DNA of 37,842 nt from an uncultured Nitrosomonadales bacterium (GCA_946481065.1 CAMLMA010000003.1:1-37842); one strand, 5' to 3'. Positions 25,351-37,132 are shown, counted from the stretch's first letter. The notes: generated by a model from the letters alone, not told the origin. Made by a program: numbers and translations.

Positions 25351-25383
25351 AACAAAAAGCCCTGCATCGCAGGGCTTTTTGTT
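25351..25383. terminator. Bidirectional terminator between the GST and clpA genes
   Basis: A perfect 15-bp stem, AACAAAAAGCCCTGC and GCAGGGCTTTTTGTT around an ATC loop, has T runs on the 3' side in both directions. It sits between two converging genes and should stop transcription from both sides. A second hairpin, AACCCAGC/GCTGGGT at 25303-25320, overlaps the stop of the GST gene but lacks a T tract. Confidence 0.93.
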
Positions 25384-25405
25384 GGCAGATCTTTGTGACG
25401 CGCGC

Positions 25406-27679
<2,274 letters not shown>

Positions 27680-27709
27680 CTAAGCTTCCTCAGCTTTCTG
27701 GTTACTACT

Positions 27710-27738
27710 AAAACGGTTGCCCTATCAAAACGGTTGCC
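27710..27738. repeat. 17-bp-period direct repeat between clpS and clpA
   Basis: AAAACGGTTGCC occurs at 27710-27721 and again at 27727-27738, separated by CTATC. It fills much of the 76-bp gap, upstream of clpA on the minus strand (read there as GGCAACCGTTTT twice). It may be a regulator site or a simple tandem duplication. Confidence 0.7.
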
Positions 27739-27755
27739 ATAACGTCGGCCCGGGT

Positions 27756-28067
27756 TCAGGCCACTTCCATCGTGCACTGCAAAGGGTGCTGGTGTTCACG
27801 GGCATAGTCCAGCACCTGGTTGACCTTGGTTTCGGCGATGTCGTGCGGATACACCCCGCACACGCCAGCACCTTCCGTATGTACTTTGAGCATGATTTGG
27901 GTCGCCTGTTCGCGCGACTTGCCAAAAAAACGCTGGATCACATCCACCACGAACTCCATCGGTGTGTAATCGTCATTCAGCAGAATGACTTTGTACATGG
28001 AGGGAGGTTTGGGGCGCGCGGTGTCGGTCGCGGACACCACACTTTCATCATGCTTGGTACTGGCCAT
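27756..28067 (-). CDS. clpS: ATP-dependent Clp protease adaptor ClpS
   Basis: Adaptor that recognises N-degron substrates and delivers them to ClpAP. The 103-residue protein has a flexible N-terminal extension (about 1-22) and the folded core [24 protein letters not shown]. The Asn-Asp pair, Thr and Met line the N-end residue pocket, followed by [21 protein letters not shown], which contains the conserved His. It is followed by clpA 76 bp downstream on the same strand, the standard arrangement. No clear Shine-Dalgarno is visible upstream of the ATG. Confidence 0.97.
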   Translation of the reverse strand: MASTKHDESVVSATDTARPKPPSMYKVILLNDDYTPMEFVVDVIQRFFGKSREQATQIMLKVHTEGAGVCGVYPHDIAETKVNQVLDYAREHQHPLQCTMEVA

Positions 28068-28160
28068 ATCTGAAGTCTATTTTGAGCCGAATGGAGAAAT
28101 TTTCAAGCCCGAACTGAGTGTGGATATTGCCGCTCGTCGGCTTATCGATCGACCGGCGGT

Positions 28161-29420
28161 TTACGGGTAAACGCGTACGCTCTTGACGTTGCGATCCTGC
28201 GTCTGCACGATCTCCAGCGTATGTCCGGCGATCTTGATGCTGGTACTGGGCTCGGGGATATCCTCGAAATGTTCCAGGATCAGCCCGTTCAGGGTGCGCG
28301 GGCCTTCCAGCGGTAACGACAAGCCCAGCTTCTTGTTCATCTCGCGCAGGCTGCTGCTGCCGTCGACCAGCCAGCTGCCGTCTTCCTCCTTGCGGAAACC
28401 ACTGCTGCGCAACGGCGACTGTGTGGTGAAGTCGCCGATGATCTCTTCCAGTATATCTTCGAGCGTGATCAGGCCCTTGAGTTCACCGTATTCGTCGACG
28501 ATCAGCGCGATGCGCTGGCGATGCTCCTGGAACTGCTGTAGCTGCGTGTAGAGTGGCGTCCCGCAGGGAATGAAATAGGGTTCCGAGATGACTTCGCGCA
28601 AGGCTTCCAGATCGAGTTCGCCGTTGCGCAGCTGGTTCATGACCTTGCGGATATGCAGGATGCCGATGATCTCTTCCGTCGGTCCCTCGCGGACAGGCAG
28701 GCGCGTATGGTGGCTGCTGGCGATGTGTTGCAGGATATCTTCCAGGGGCGTATCGAAATCGATGGATTCGATCTGGGTATGGGCGGTCATGACGTCGTCC
28801 ACCGTGGTCTTTTCCAGCTCGAACAAGTTCAGCAGGATGGCGCGGTGCTTCTTCGGGATGTAACTGCCGGCGTCGATGACGATGCTGCGCAGCTCTTCCA
28901 TGGTGATGGCCTGTGTCGATTCGGCGAAATTGACCTTGATGCCGAGCAGACGCAACAGGGCGCTGACGAACAGATTGACGAACCAGACCACAGGCCGGGT
29001 CAGCCAGAGCAGCGGGTAGAGCACATAGCTGCAGGCAAAGGCGAATTTCTCGGGTTTGGCGGCGGCGATGACCTTGGGCGAGATCTCGCTGAAGACGAGG
29101 ATGGCGAAGGTGACGGCGAGGGTGCCCATGAGCACGATCCATTGGCCCTCGCCGAACAGCTCGACCGTGATCAGCGCGACCAGCGTTGCGGAGGCTGCAT
29201 TGGCCAGGTTGTTACCGAGCAGGATCATGCCCAGTAACTTGTCCGTGCGATTGAGCAGTGACACCGTAAGCCGTGCGCCGCGATGGCCATCCTTGGCCAG
29301 GTGGCGCACGCGGTAACGGTTGACCGACATCAGGCTGGTTTCGGCGATGGAAAAGAATGCCGAGATCATGAGCAGAATGGCCAGTACGCCAAGCTGCAGG
29401 GAGATGGGAATGTTATCCAA
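28161..29420 (-). CDS. HlyC/CorC-family transporter (CNNM, CBS pair and CorC domains; YfjD/CorB-like)
   Basis: A 419-residue inner-membrane protein. The CNNM/DUF21 domain (about 1-185) has three or four helices and the motifs FFSIAETSLMSVNRYRVRHL and LVFSEISPKVIAAAKPEKFAF. A CBS pair follows (about 205-330, with VDDVMTAHTQIESID and IALIVDEYGELKGLITLEDILEEIIGDF), and a CorC/HlyC C-terminal domain ends the protein. Family members are linked to magnesium or cobalt export. The only in-frame start nearby is TTG 29420, which has no Shine-Dalgarno on its own strand, so the N terminus is less certain. It lies downstream of secF, separated by a hairpin. Confidence 0.9.
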   Translation of the reverse strand: MDNIPISLQLGVLAILLMISAFFSIAETSLMSVNRYRVRHLAKDGHRGARLTVSLLNRTDKLLGMILLGNNLANAASATLVALITVELFGEGQWIVLMGTLAVTFAILVFSEISPKVIAAAKPEKFAFACSYVLYPLLWLTRPVVWFVNLFVSALLRLLGIKVNFAESTQAITMEELRSIVIDAGSYIPKKHRAILLNLFELEKTTVDDVMTAHTQIESIDFDTPLEDILQHIASSHHTRLPVREGPTEEIIGILHIRKVMNQLRNGELDLEALREVISEPYFIPCGTPLYTQLQQFQEHRQRIALIVDEYGELKGLITLEDILEEIIGDFTTQSPLRSSGFRKEEDGSWLVDGSSSLREMNKKLGLSLPLEGPRTLNGLILEHFEDIPEPSTSIKIAGHTLEIVQTQDRNVKSVRVYP

Positions 29421-29462
29421 GGAGGTCAGGCCAAGTAGGCGATGCCCTAGTTTCCGCGGGAA

Positions 29463-29486
29463 GCGCAGCCCTTGTCAAGGCTGCGC
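29463..29486 (-). terminator. Stem-loop downstream of secF
   Basis: GCGCAGCC and GGCTGCGC pair perfectly around an 8-base loop, 7 bp after the secF stop. There is no T tract on the minus-strand side, so it may be a weak terminator or an mRNA 3'-end stabiliser rather than a strong intrinsic terminator. Confidence 0.45.
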
Positions 29487-29492
29487 AGGCGA

Positions 29493-30428
29493 TCACGGGA
29501 TGGCTTCGGCTTGTGGCTTCTTTTCGGCGCCGGTGATGAGGTTCTCGCGCGAGACGCCAAGATACATGGCGATCGGGCTTGCGACCAGCACCGAGGAATA
29601 GATACCGAACAGGATGCCGATGGTCAGCGCCAGCGAGAAGTTGTGCAGGACCTCACCGCCGAAGAACAGCATCGAGCAGACCATGGTCTGTGTCATGGCG
29701 TGCGTGATGATGGTACGCGACATGGTGCGCGTGATGGCGTTGTTGATGATCTCCGGCACGGCGGCCTTGCGCATCTTGCGGAAGTTTTCGCGCACCCGGT
29801 CGAACACCACCACGGATTCGTTCACCGAGTAGCCGAGTACGGCCAGCACCGCGGCCAGCACGGTGAGATTGAATTCCCACTGGAAGAAGGCGAAGAAGCC
29901 CAGGATGATGACCACGTCATGCATGTTGGCGATGACGGCAGCGACAGCGAAACGCCATTCGAAACGCATGGCGAGGTAGCCCATGATGCCGATACAGACC
30001 AGCAGCATGGCCAGGGCACCGTTGTCGTAGAGTTCTTGCCCGACCTGCGGGCCGACGAACTCGACGCGGCGCATCTCCACCGAACCATCGACATTGCGTA
30101 GCGCATTGAGCACCTTTTCCGAGAGCTGGGCACTGGTCAGGCCTTCCTTCACTGGCAGGCGGATCAGGACGTCCTTGCTGGTGCCGAAGTTCTGTACCGT
30201 CGCTTCCTTGAGGCCGACGCTATCCACCGCGGAACGCACCTGCTCCAGGTTCGCGGCCTGCGGATAGCTGACCTCCATGACGGTGCCGCCGGTGAAGTCG
30301 ACGCCGAGGTTAAGGCCTCTGTGCGCGAGGAAGAACACCGCCAGCAAGAAGGTGATCAATGAGATGGACGTCGTCAGACGGCCATAACTCATGAACGGGA
30401 TGTCTTTTTTAATCTTGAAGATTTCCAT
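29493..30428 (-). CDS. secF: Protein translocase subunit SecF
   Basis: Part of the SecDF complex that uses the proton gradient to help pull proteins out of SecYEG. The 311-residue length is normal and six membrane helices are predicted. The N-terminal helix (SISLITFLLAVFFLA) is followed by GLNLGVDFTGGTVMEV and the periplasmic P1 domain (about 40-135). The C-terminal helix block contains VLGYSVNESVVVFDRVRENFRKMR and a Thr-rich RTMSRTIITHAMTQ stretch typical of SecF. It follows secD with a 16-bp gap in the standard tgt-yajC-secD-secF order. Confidence 0.98.
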   Translation of the reverse strand: MEIFKIKKDIPFMSYGRLTTSISLITFLLAVFFLAHRGLNLGVDFTGGTVMEVSYPQAANLEQVRSAVDSVGLKEATVQNFGTSKDVLIRLPVKEGLTSAQLSEKVLNALRNVDGSVEMRRVEFVGPQVGQELYDNGALAMLLVCIGIMGYLAMRFEWRFAVAAVIANMHDVVIILGFFAFFQWEFNLTVLAAVLAVLGYSVNESVVVFDRVRENFRKMRKAAVPEIINNAITRTMSRTIITHAMTQTMVCSMLFFGGEVLHNFSLALTIGILFGIYSSVLVASPIAMYLGVSRENLITGAEKKPQAEAIP

Positions 30429-30444
30429 GATCTTGTGCTCTTGA

Positions 30445-32274
30445 TTAACCGATGGTCAGTTTGTTGATCTTGCGGCGGTAGCCGTACACGAGGTTGACCA
30501 CGGCGCGTGAGACCACCACGGCGCTGAACATCGAAGTCAGGATGCCGAGCACGTGCACGACAGCGAAGCCTTTCACTGGACCGGTGCCGAACATGAACAG
30601 CGCGAGACCGGCGATCAGTGTCGTGACGTTGGAGTCGAGAATGGTGTCGAAGGCGCGATCGTAGCCGGCGTGGATGGCCGCCTGCGGCGTATTGCCGTTA
30701 CGCACTTCTTCGCGGATGCGCTCGTTGATGAGGACGTTGGCGTCGATCGCCATGCCCAGTGTCAGCGCGATCGCGGCGAGGCCCGGCAGCGTCAGTGTCG
30801 CCTGCAGCATGGACAGCAAGGCCACCAGCAACAGCAGGTTGATGCCCAGCGCCAGCACGGAGATGGTGCCGAACACCATGTAGTAGATGATCATGAACAC
30901 GGCGATCGCGGCAAAGCCCCACAGCGTCGAATGCACGCCGCGCTTGATGTTCTCTTCGCCCATGCTCGGGCCGACGGTACGTTCCTCGATGATCTCCATC
31001 GGGGCTGCCAGCGCGCCTGCGCGCAGCAGTAGGGAGACATCGGTCGCTTCCTGCGGGCTGGCCATGCCGGAGATCTGCACGCGTCCGCCGCCGATCTCTT
31101 CGTTGATCACAGGCGCGGTGATGACTTCCGCCTTGCCCTTCTCGATCAGCAGGATGGCCATGCGTTTCTTGACGTTCTCGCGTGTGACCTGTTTGAAGAT
31201 GCGGGCGCCACGGCCATCGAGCGTCACATTGACGACCGAACCGCCGTTCTGCTGGTCGACGCCGGGGCCGGCATCGGTGATGTAATCGCCGGTGAGGACG
31301 ACGCTCTTCTTGACCAACAGCGGACGGCCATCGCGATCCTCGAAGTATTCGTCGCCGAACGGCACCTGGCCCTTGGCCGCGCGTTCGAGCGTGACGAGGT
31401 CGGACTTCTCTTCATCCACCAGGCGGATCTCGAGGGTCGCGGTACGGCCCAGGATCTCCTTCGCCTTGGCGGTATCCTGCACGCCGGGCAGTTGGACCAC
31501 GACACGGTCGAGGCCTTGCTGCTGGATGATGGGTTCGGCCACGCCGAGCTCATTGATCCGGTTATGCAGGGTCTGGATGTTCTGCTTCAGCGCGAATTCC
31601 TGGATGCGGGTCTGTGCTGGCGGGCTGAGGCTGGCCTTGAGCAGCTTCTCGCTGCCGCTGTCGCTTTCCTTGAAGACGAGGTCGGCGAATTCCTTGTTCA
31701 GCAGCTTCTCCGCCTTCTGCAGCTCTTCCATGTTGCCGAAGCGCACGATCACGGTCTGTGCGTCACGGCTGATACCGAGATAGGCGATGCGCTCCTTGCG
31801 CAGGCTGATACGGAAGTCACCGACATAACGCTCGGCGGCCTGGTCCAGTGCCGCTTTCATATCCACCTGCAGCAGGAAGTGCACGCCACCACGCAAGTCC
31901 AGGCCCAGGTACATGGGCAGGGCGCCGATGCTGCGTAACCAGTCGGGCGAGCGCGACAGCAGGTTGAGCGCGATGGTGTAATCGTTGCCCAGTTTAGCCT
32001 GCAGTACGTCCTTGGCCTTGAGCTGGGTCTCCGGATCCTTGAGGCGGATCTTGATGCCGTTGGCGTCCATGAAGATGGTCTCGTACTTGACCGAGCCTTC
32101 CTTGAGCGCGGTTTCCACCTCGCCCATGACGGTGGTATCGACCTTGACGGTATTCTTGGCGCTGGAGACCTGGACGGCCGGGGATTCACCGAACAGGTTG
32201 GGTATGGAATAGAGCAGGCCCAGCACCAGGGTGATGAGCACCAGCATGTACTTCCATAAGGGGTAACGATTCAT
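30445..32274 (-). CDS. secD: Protein translocase subunit SecD
   Basis: Large SecDF subunit of 609 residues, matching the proteobacterial family. One N-terminal helix (MLVLITLVLGLLYSIPNLFG) leads into a large periplasmic region. This has LGLDLRGGVHFLLQVD near residues 125-140, GLDRVVVQLPGVQDTAKAKEIL, and the head-domain segments with VNVTLDGRGA and GGGRVQISG. Five C-terminal helices follow, with LTLGMAIDANVLINERIREE, containing the Asp implicated in proton flow. It lies 36 bp after yajC and 16 bp before secF. Confidence 0.98.
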   Translation of the reverse strand: MNRYPLWKYMLVLITLVLGLLYSIPNLFGESPAVQVSSAKNTVKVDTTVMGEVETALKEGSVKYETIFMDANGIKIRLKDPETQLKAKDVLQAKLGNDYTIALNLLSRSPDWLRSIGALPMYLGLDLRGGVHFLLQVDMKAALDQAAERYVGDFRISLRKERIAYLGISRDAQTVIVRFGNMEELQKAEKLLNKEFADLVFKESDSGSEKLLKASLSPPAQTRIQEFALKQNIQTLHNRINELGVAEPIIQQQGLDRVVVQLPGVQDTAKAKEILGRTATLEIRLVDEEKSDLVTLERAAKGQVPFGDEYFEDRDGRPLLVKKSVVLTGDYITDAGPGVDQQNGGSVVNVTLDGRGARIFKQVTRENVKKRMAILLIEKGKAEVITAPVINEEIGGGRVQISGMASPQEATDVSLLLRAGALAAPMEIIEERTVGPSMGEENIKRGVHSTLWGFAAIAVFMIIYYMVFGTISVLALGINLLLLVALLSMLQATLTLPGLAAIALTLGMAIDANVLINERIREEVRNGNTPQAAIHAGYDRAFDTILDSNVTTLIAGLALFMFGTGPVKGFAVVHVLGILTSMFSAVVVSRAVVNLVYGYRRKINKLTIG

Positions 32275-32310
32275 GGCGAGACTCGCGAGGCTATGCCGTT
32301 GACGGCAGGG

Positions 32311-32628
32311 TTACAGGGACTTGATGGTGCCTTTGGGCAGCAGGGTCTGGATGGTGTGCTTCTGGACGTTGATCTCGACGCCGGTGGCGATCTCCAGGCT
32401 GACGAACGCTTCGCCGACCTTGGTGACCTTGCCCAGCACGCCGCCGACAGTGGTGACTTCATCGCCTTTCTGCAGCGCTTCGATCATCTTGCGCTGTTCC
32501 TTGGCCTGCTTCATCTGTGGACGGATCAGCATGAACCAGAACAGGACGAAGATCACGACCAGCGGAATGAAGCTGGTCCAGTCGGGGGATGCGGCTGCGG
32601 GTGCTGCGTATGCGTTGCTGATAAACAC
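32311..32628 (-). CDS. yajC: Preprotein translocase subunit YajC
   Basis: A small inner-membrane protein (105 residues) that associates with SecDF. A single N-terminal membrane helix (FIPLVVIFVLFWFMLIRPQMKQAKEQRKM) shows the family hallmark RPQ-x-K. The cytoplasmic part contains LQKGDEVTTVGGVLGKVTKV. The start is GTG at 32628, behind AAGGAAGG on the minus strand. It lies between tgt (70 bp upstream) and secD (36 bp downstream), the conserved order. Confidence 0.97.
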   Translation of the reverse strand: MFISNAYAAPAAASPDWTSFIPLVVIFVLFWFMLIRPQMKQAKEQRKMIEALQKGDEVTTVGGVLGKVTKVGEAFVSLEIATGVEINVQKHTIQTLLPKGTIKSL

Positions 32629-32698
32629 GGTAACCTTCCTTAATCCTGTGAATCACTTGAAGCGCAAAATTCTAACATAGTGCCAGCCCGCGCGCGCA

Positions 32699-34009
<1,311 letters not shown>

Positions 34010-34027
34010 TCATCAGGAAGCATGCCC

Positions 34028-34828
34028 ATGGCTGAACCGACTCTCCGTCCACGCCGCAGAAAACCCCTCATCGAGCCCGGCCTTCGCGAGCGCAGCATCT
34101 ATCTGCTACCCAACCTGTTCACGACAGCCGCGCTGTTCGCCGGCTTCTACGCCATTGTGCAGTCCATGAATGGCAAGTTCGAGCACGCTGCGGTCGCCAT
34201 CTTCATCGCCATGGTGATGGATGGCCTCGATGGTCGCGTGGCTCGATTGACCAATACCCAGAGCGCGTTCGGCGCCGAATACGACAGCCTCTCCGACATG
34301 GTCTCCTTCGGTGTGGCGCCGGCGCTGGTGATGTATGTCTGGGCGCTGAAACCCCTCGGCAAGCTGGGCTGGATCGCGGCTTTCATCTACTGTGCCTGCG
34401 CCGCCTTGCGCCTGGCCCGTTTCAACACCAAGCTCGACGACAGCGACAAGCGTTATTTCCAGGGCTTGCCGAGCCCGGCCGCCGCGGCTCTGCTCGCCGG
34501 GCTGGTCTGGGTGTCGTTCGATAACGGCGTCAACGGTACCGAAGTCTTTTTCGGCTGGCTCAAGATGAAATGGCTGGCCTGGGGCATCACCCTCTTCGCC
34601 GGCCTGTCCATGGTGAGCGACCTCAAGTACTACAGCGGCAAGGACATCAACCTGCGCAGCAGTGTCCCGTTCGTCGTCATCCTGCTGATCGTACTGGCCT
34701 TCGTGCTGATCTCTTACAGCCCGCCGGAAGTGTTGTTCTTCGTCTCCTTGCTCTACGGGCTGTCCGGCTACGCGCTGTGGGTCAAGCGCAGCCTTGATCG
34801 ACGGGCTGCGCCGCCGCCCTCTACCTGA
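34028..34828 (+). CDS. pssA: CDP-diacylglycerol-serine O-phosphatidyltransferase (type II)
   Basis: Integral membrane enzyme that makes phosphatidylserine, the precursor of phosphatidylethanolamine. The 266-residue protein has the CDP-alcohol phosphatidyltransferase motif DGLDGRVARLTNTQS continuing to G-x3-D-x3-D (FGAEYDSLSD), which binds CDP-DAG and metal, and about seven membrane helices. This is the type found in Bacillus and many betaproteobacteria, not the phospholipase-D-like E. coli enzyme. I chose ATG 34028 because AGGAAG lies 7 bp upstream; ATG 34022 is only 1 bp from it. It sits upstream of the leuA leader, a known betaproteobacterial neighbourhood. psd is not next to it. Confidence 0.96.
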   Translation: MAEPTLRPRRRKPLIEPGLRERSIYLLPNLFTTAALFAGFYAIVQSMNGKFEHAAVAIFIAMVMDGLDGRVARLTNTQSAFGAEYDSLSDMVSFGVAPALVMYVWALKPLGKLGWIAAFIYCACAALRLARFNTKLDDSDKRYFQGLPSPAAAALLAGLVWVSFDNGVNGTEVFFGWLKMKWLAWGITLFAGLSMVSDLKYYSGKDINLRSSVPFVVILLIVLAFVLISYSPPEVLFFVSLLYGLSGYALWVKRSLDRRAAPPPST

Positions 34829-34843
34829 CGCTGTCGATCGCCG

Positions 34844-34860
34844 CTTATCGACCCGATAAG
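34844..34860. other. Short perfect hairpin after pssA
   Basis: CTTATCG-ACC-CGATAAG forms a 7-bp perfect stem 15 bp after the pssA stop, followed by A residues rather than T. It is not a typical intrinsic terminator on the plus strand and could be an mRNA 3'-end structure. Confidence 0.45.
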
Positions 34861-34881
34861 AAAATACAAAGGGGCTGAAGC

Positions 34882-34910
34882 TTGCCTTGAGGCGTGAAAG
34901 GTACTATATT
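34882..34910 (+). promoter_or_regulatory. Sigma-70-type promoter of the leuA leader transcript
   Basis: TTGCCT (34882-34887) and TATATT (34905-34910) are spaced by the ideal 17 bp. The predicted start of transcription is near 34916-34918, only a few bases before the ATG of the leader peptide at 34920. This is the clearest promoter in the window. Confidence 0.75.
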
Positions 34911-34916
34911 TCACGC
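34892..34916. promoter_or_regulatory. Perfect dyad overlapping the leu promoter -10 (candidate operator)
   Basis: GCGTGAAA (34892-34899) and TTTCACGC (34909-34916) form a perfect 8-bp inverted repeat with a 9-bp spacer. It covers the spacer, the -10 and the region up to the predicted start site, so a bound protein would block RNA polymerase. The binding factor is unknown. Confidence 0.55.
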
Positions 34917-34919
34917 ACT

Positions 34920-35003
34920 ATGTTTTTCAATCGTTACATCACGTTGTCCCTCCCGCACTACGGCCTCCTCCTGGCCGGCCTGCTGCTGCGCCCCGCGCGC
35001 TAA
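34920..35003 (+). CDS. Leucine-rich leader peptide upstream of leuA
   Basis: A 27-codon open frame begins MFFNRYITLSL and includes the Leu cluster LLLAGLLLR before ending at TAA. Eight of its 27 codons are Leu, six of them within eight codons (CTC CTC CTG ... CTG CTG CTG). The position between a strong promoter and leuA is that of an attenuator peptide, where ribosome progress reports charged tRNA-Leu levels. No Shine-Dalgarno is visible and the ATG lies about 2-4 bases after the predicted transcript start, so it may be translated from a nearly leaderless mRNA. I see no canonical intrinsic terminator between it and leuA. Confidence 0.72.
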   Translation: MFFNRYITLSLPHYGLLLAGLLLRPAR

Positions 35004-35090
35004 ATACACCCCCCCTTATCCGGTAGTACCCAAGCGCCGCCTCGCATGATGCCCAGGCTGGCAGTGACTCATCCATTACGGACTAAAGAC

Positions 35091-36629
35091 ATGAAAAACG
35101 ACCAATTGATTATTTTTGATACCACCTTGCGCGATGGCGAGCAGAGCCCCGGCGCGGCGATGACCAAGGAAGAGAAGATCCGCATCGCGCGGCAGCTGGA
35201 GAAACTCGGCGTCAACGTCATTGAGGCCGGTTTCGCCGCTGCGAGCCCTGGCGATTTCGAGGCTATCCAGGCGGTGGCCGAGATCATCCAGAAATCGACC
35301 GTGTGCTCGCTCGCGCGTGCCAACGAGAACGACGTGCGTCGTGCCGGCGAAGCGATCAAGCCAGCCAAGCACGGCCGCATCCACACCTTCATCGCGACCT
35401 CGCCCATCCATATGGAGAACAAGCTGCGCATGACGCCTGAGCAGGTGCTTGAGCGCGCCGTGCAGGCAGTGAAATGGGCGCTGGAATACACGGACGACGT
35501 CGAGTTCTCGGCTGAGGACGCCGTGCGTTCCGACATGGATTTCCTGGTGCAGGTGTTCACGGCCGTGATCGACGCCGGTGCCAAGACCATCAACGTGCCG
35601 GATACCGTCGGCTATTCGATCCCTGCCTTGTGGGGCGAGCGCATCAAGCAATTGATCGAGCGCGTGCCGAACGCCGACAAGGTGATCTGGTCTACACACT
35701 GCCATAACGACCTCGGCATGGCCGTGGCCAACTCGCTCGCCGCCGTCATGGCCGGCGCGCGCCAGGTCGAGTGCACCATCAACGGTCTCGGCGAACGGGC
35801 CGGCAACGCCAGTCTGGAAGAGATCGTCATGGCGGTGAAGACCCGTCGCGACATCTTCCGTCTCGATACCACCATCGACACGACGCAGATCGTGCCGACC
35901 TCCAAGCTGGTCTCGACCATCACCGGCTACCCGGTGCAGCCGAACAAGGCCGTGGTCGGCGCCAATGCCTTTGCGCATGAATCGGGTATCCACCAGGACG
36001 GCGTGCTCAAGCACCGCGAGACCTACGAGATCATGAGCGCGCAGGACGTGGGCTGGGGCGCCAACAAACTGACCTTGGGCAAGCTCTCGGGCCGCAACGC
36101 CTTCCGCACGCGATTGAAGGAATTGGGTATCGAGCTCGACAGCGAAGACGCATTGAACGCGGCGTTCGCCCGCTTCAAGGCATTGGCTGACAAGAAATCG
36201 GAGATCTTCGACGAGGATATCCAGGCCCTGGTCAGCGACGAGATCCTCGGTGAAGCCGACGACAACTTCAAGCTCGTCTATCTGCACGTCGCGTCGCAGA
36301 CCGGAGAGACGCCGCATGCGGTGGTCGCCGTCTCCGACAACGGCGTCGAGAAGCGTGCCGAAGCCGATGGCGGCGGCCCGGTCGATGCCGCTTTCAAAGC
36401 GATCGAGAATATCGTCGCCAGTGGCGTCGAGTTGCAGCTGTACTCGGTCAATAACATCACCAGCGGCACTGACGCGCAGGGTGAAGTGACGGTTCGGCTC
36501 GCCAGGGGCGGACGCATCGTCAACGGGCAGGGCGCCGACACGGATATCGTGATCGCGTCGGCCAAGGCCTATCTCAACGGCCTCAACAAGTTGCACGCGA
36601 AGTTCGAGCGGGCCCACCCGCAAGTCTGA
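35091..36629 (+). CDS. leuA: 2-isopropylmalate synthase
   Basis: First committed enzyme of leucine synthesis; condenses acetyl-CoA with 2-oxoisovalerate. The 512-residue protein has the catalytic barrel motifs [18 protein letters not shown] near the start, [39 protein letters not shown] around 200-240, and [15 protein letters not shown]. It keeps the C-terminal LeuA allosteric domain (about 385-510), so feedback inhibition by leucine is expected. ATG 35091 ([12 protein letters not shown]) fits the family; in-frame ATGs at 35046 and 35049 would add unlikely residues. Control by the upstream leader peptide is inferred. rnk follows 38 bp downstream. Confidence 0.98.
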   Translation: MKNDQLIIFDTTLRDGEQSPGAAMTKEEKIRIARQLEKLGVNVIEAGFAAASPGDFEAIQAVAEIIQKSTVCSLARANENDVRRAGEAIKPAKHGRIHTFIATSPIHMENKLRMTPEQVLERAVQAVKWALEYTDDVEFSAEDAVRSDMDFLVQVFTAVIDAGAKTINVPDTVGYSIPALWGERIKQLIERVPNADKVIWSTHCHNDLGMAVANSLAAVMAGARQVECTINGLGERAGNASLEEIVMAVKTRRDIFRLDTTIDTTQIVPTSKLVSTITGYPVQPNKAVVGANAFAHESGIHQDGVLKHRETYEIMSAQDVGWGANKLTLGKLSGRNAFRTRLKELGIELDSEDALNAAFARFKALADKKSEIFDEDIQALVSDEILGEADDNFKLVYLHVASQTGETPHAVVAVSDNGVEKRAEADGGGPVDAAFKAIENIVASGVELQLYSVNNITSGTDAQGEVTVRLARGGRIVNGQGADTDIVIASAKAYLNGLNKLHAKFERAHPQV

Positions 36630-36667
36630 GCGCCCAACGTATCATCAAAGTGAATCAGGAGTCAGGT

Positions 36668-37084
36668 ATGTTGCAAGGAAGCATTCAAGTCACCAGTTTC
36701 GATATGAGCCGATTGTTCGCCATGATCGAGCAGATGCGCCAGCATGGCGTTGCGGAGCCGGCCAGCCTGGCGCGGCTGGAGGATGAGCTTGCCCGTTGCG
36801 ACGAGGTGGCGGCTGAGGCAGTCGATGCCGACGTCGTCACCATGAACTCCCGCGTCGAACTGCGCGATCTCGCCAGCGGACAGACGCACACGCTAACCCT
36901 GGTATTCCCGCAGCAAGCTGACGCCGCCGCGCATCGTGTCTCGGTGCTGGCGCCCTTGGGTACCGCCATCCTGGGTTACCGTGTCGGTGACACCATCGAT
37001 TGGCCCATGCCCGCTGGCGTCAGGCAATACCAGATCCTCGCGATCCGCTACCAGCCAGAGGCTGCCGGCGATTTCCATCTCTAG
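36668..37084 (+). CDS. rnk: Nucleoside diphosphate kinase regulator Rnk
   Basis: A 138-residue GreA/GreB-related protein that in E. coli binds RNA polymerase in the secondary channel and affects nucleoside diphosphate kinase levels. An N-terminal coiled coil (about 10-48: RLFAMIEQMRQHG ... LARLEDELARCDEVA) precedes the FKBP-like domain. That domain has VVTMNSRVELRDL, VSVLAPLGTAILGYRVGDTIDWPMPAG and the characteristic YQPEAAGDF end. I chose ATG 36668 because AGGAG lies 6 bp upstream; the earlier GTG 36650 is not supported. It lies 38 bp after leuA and may be read from the same transcript. Confidence 0.92.
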   Translation: MLQGSIQVTSFDMSRLFAMIEQMRQHGVAEPASLARLEDELARCDEVAAEAVDADVVTMNSRVELRDLASGQTHTLTLVFPQQADAAAHRVSVLAPLGTAILGYRVGDTIDWPMPAGVRQYQILAIRYQPEAAGDFHL

Positions 37085-37090
37085 GCGATG

Positions 37091-37112
37091 CCTGCCGGCG
37101 TCAGCCGGCGGG
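37091..37112 (+). terminator. GC hairpin between rnk and the DMT exporter gene
   Basis: GCCGGC-GTCA-GCCGGC, extended outward by CCT/GGG pairing with one wobble, lies 6 bp after the rnk stop. The following sequence (GTCCTGTTTCG) has only a short T run, so it is at best a weak terminator. Confidence 0.4.
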
Positions 37113-37132
37113 GTCCTGTTTCGTCGATCGTC

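Noticed and set aside
35046..35090. Upstream start for leuA at 35046
   Set aside because: The added residues do not match LeuA N termini, and the segment contains the candidate leader-RNA pairing arm.
35076..36623. 515-codon minus-strand frame opposite leuA
   Set aside because: Antisense shadow of a complete leuA gene.
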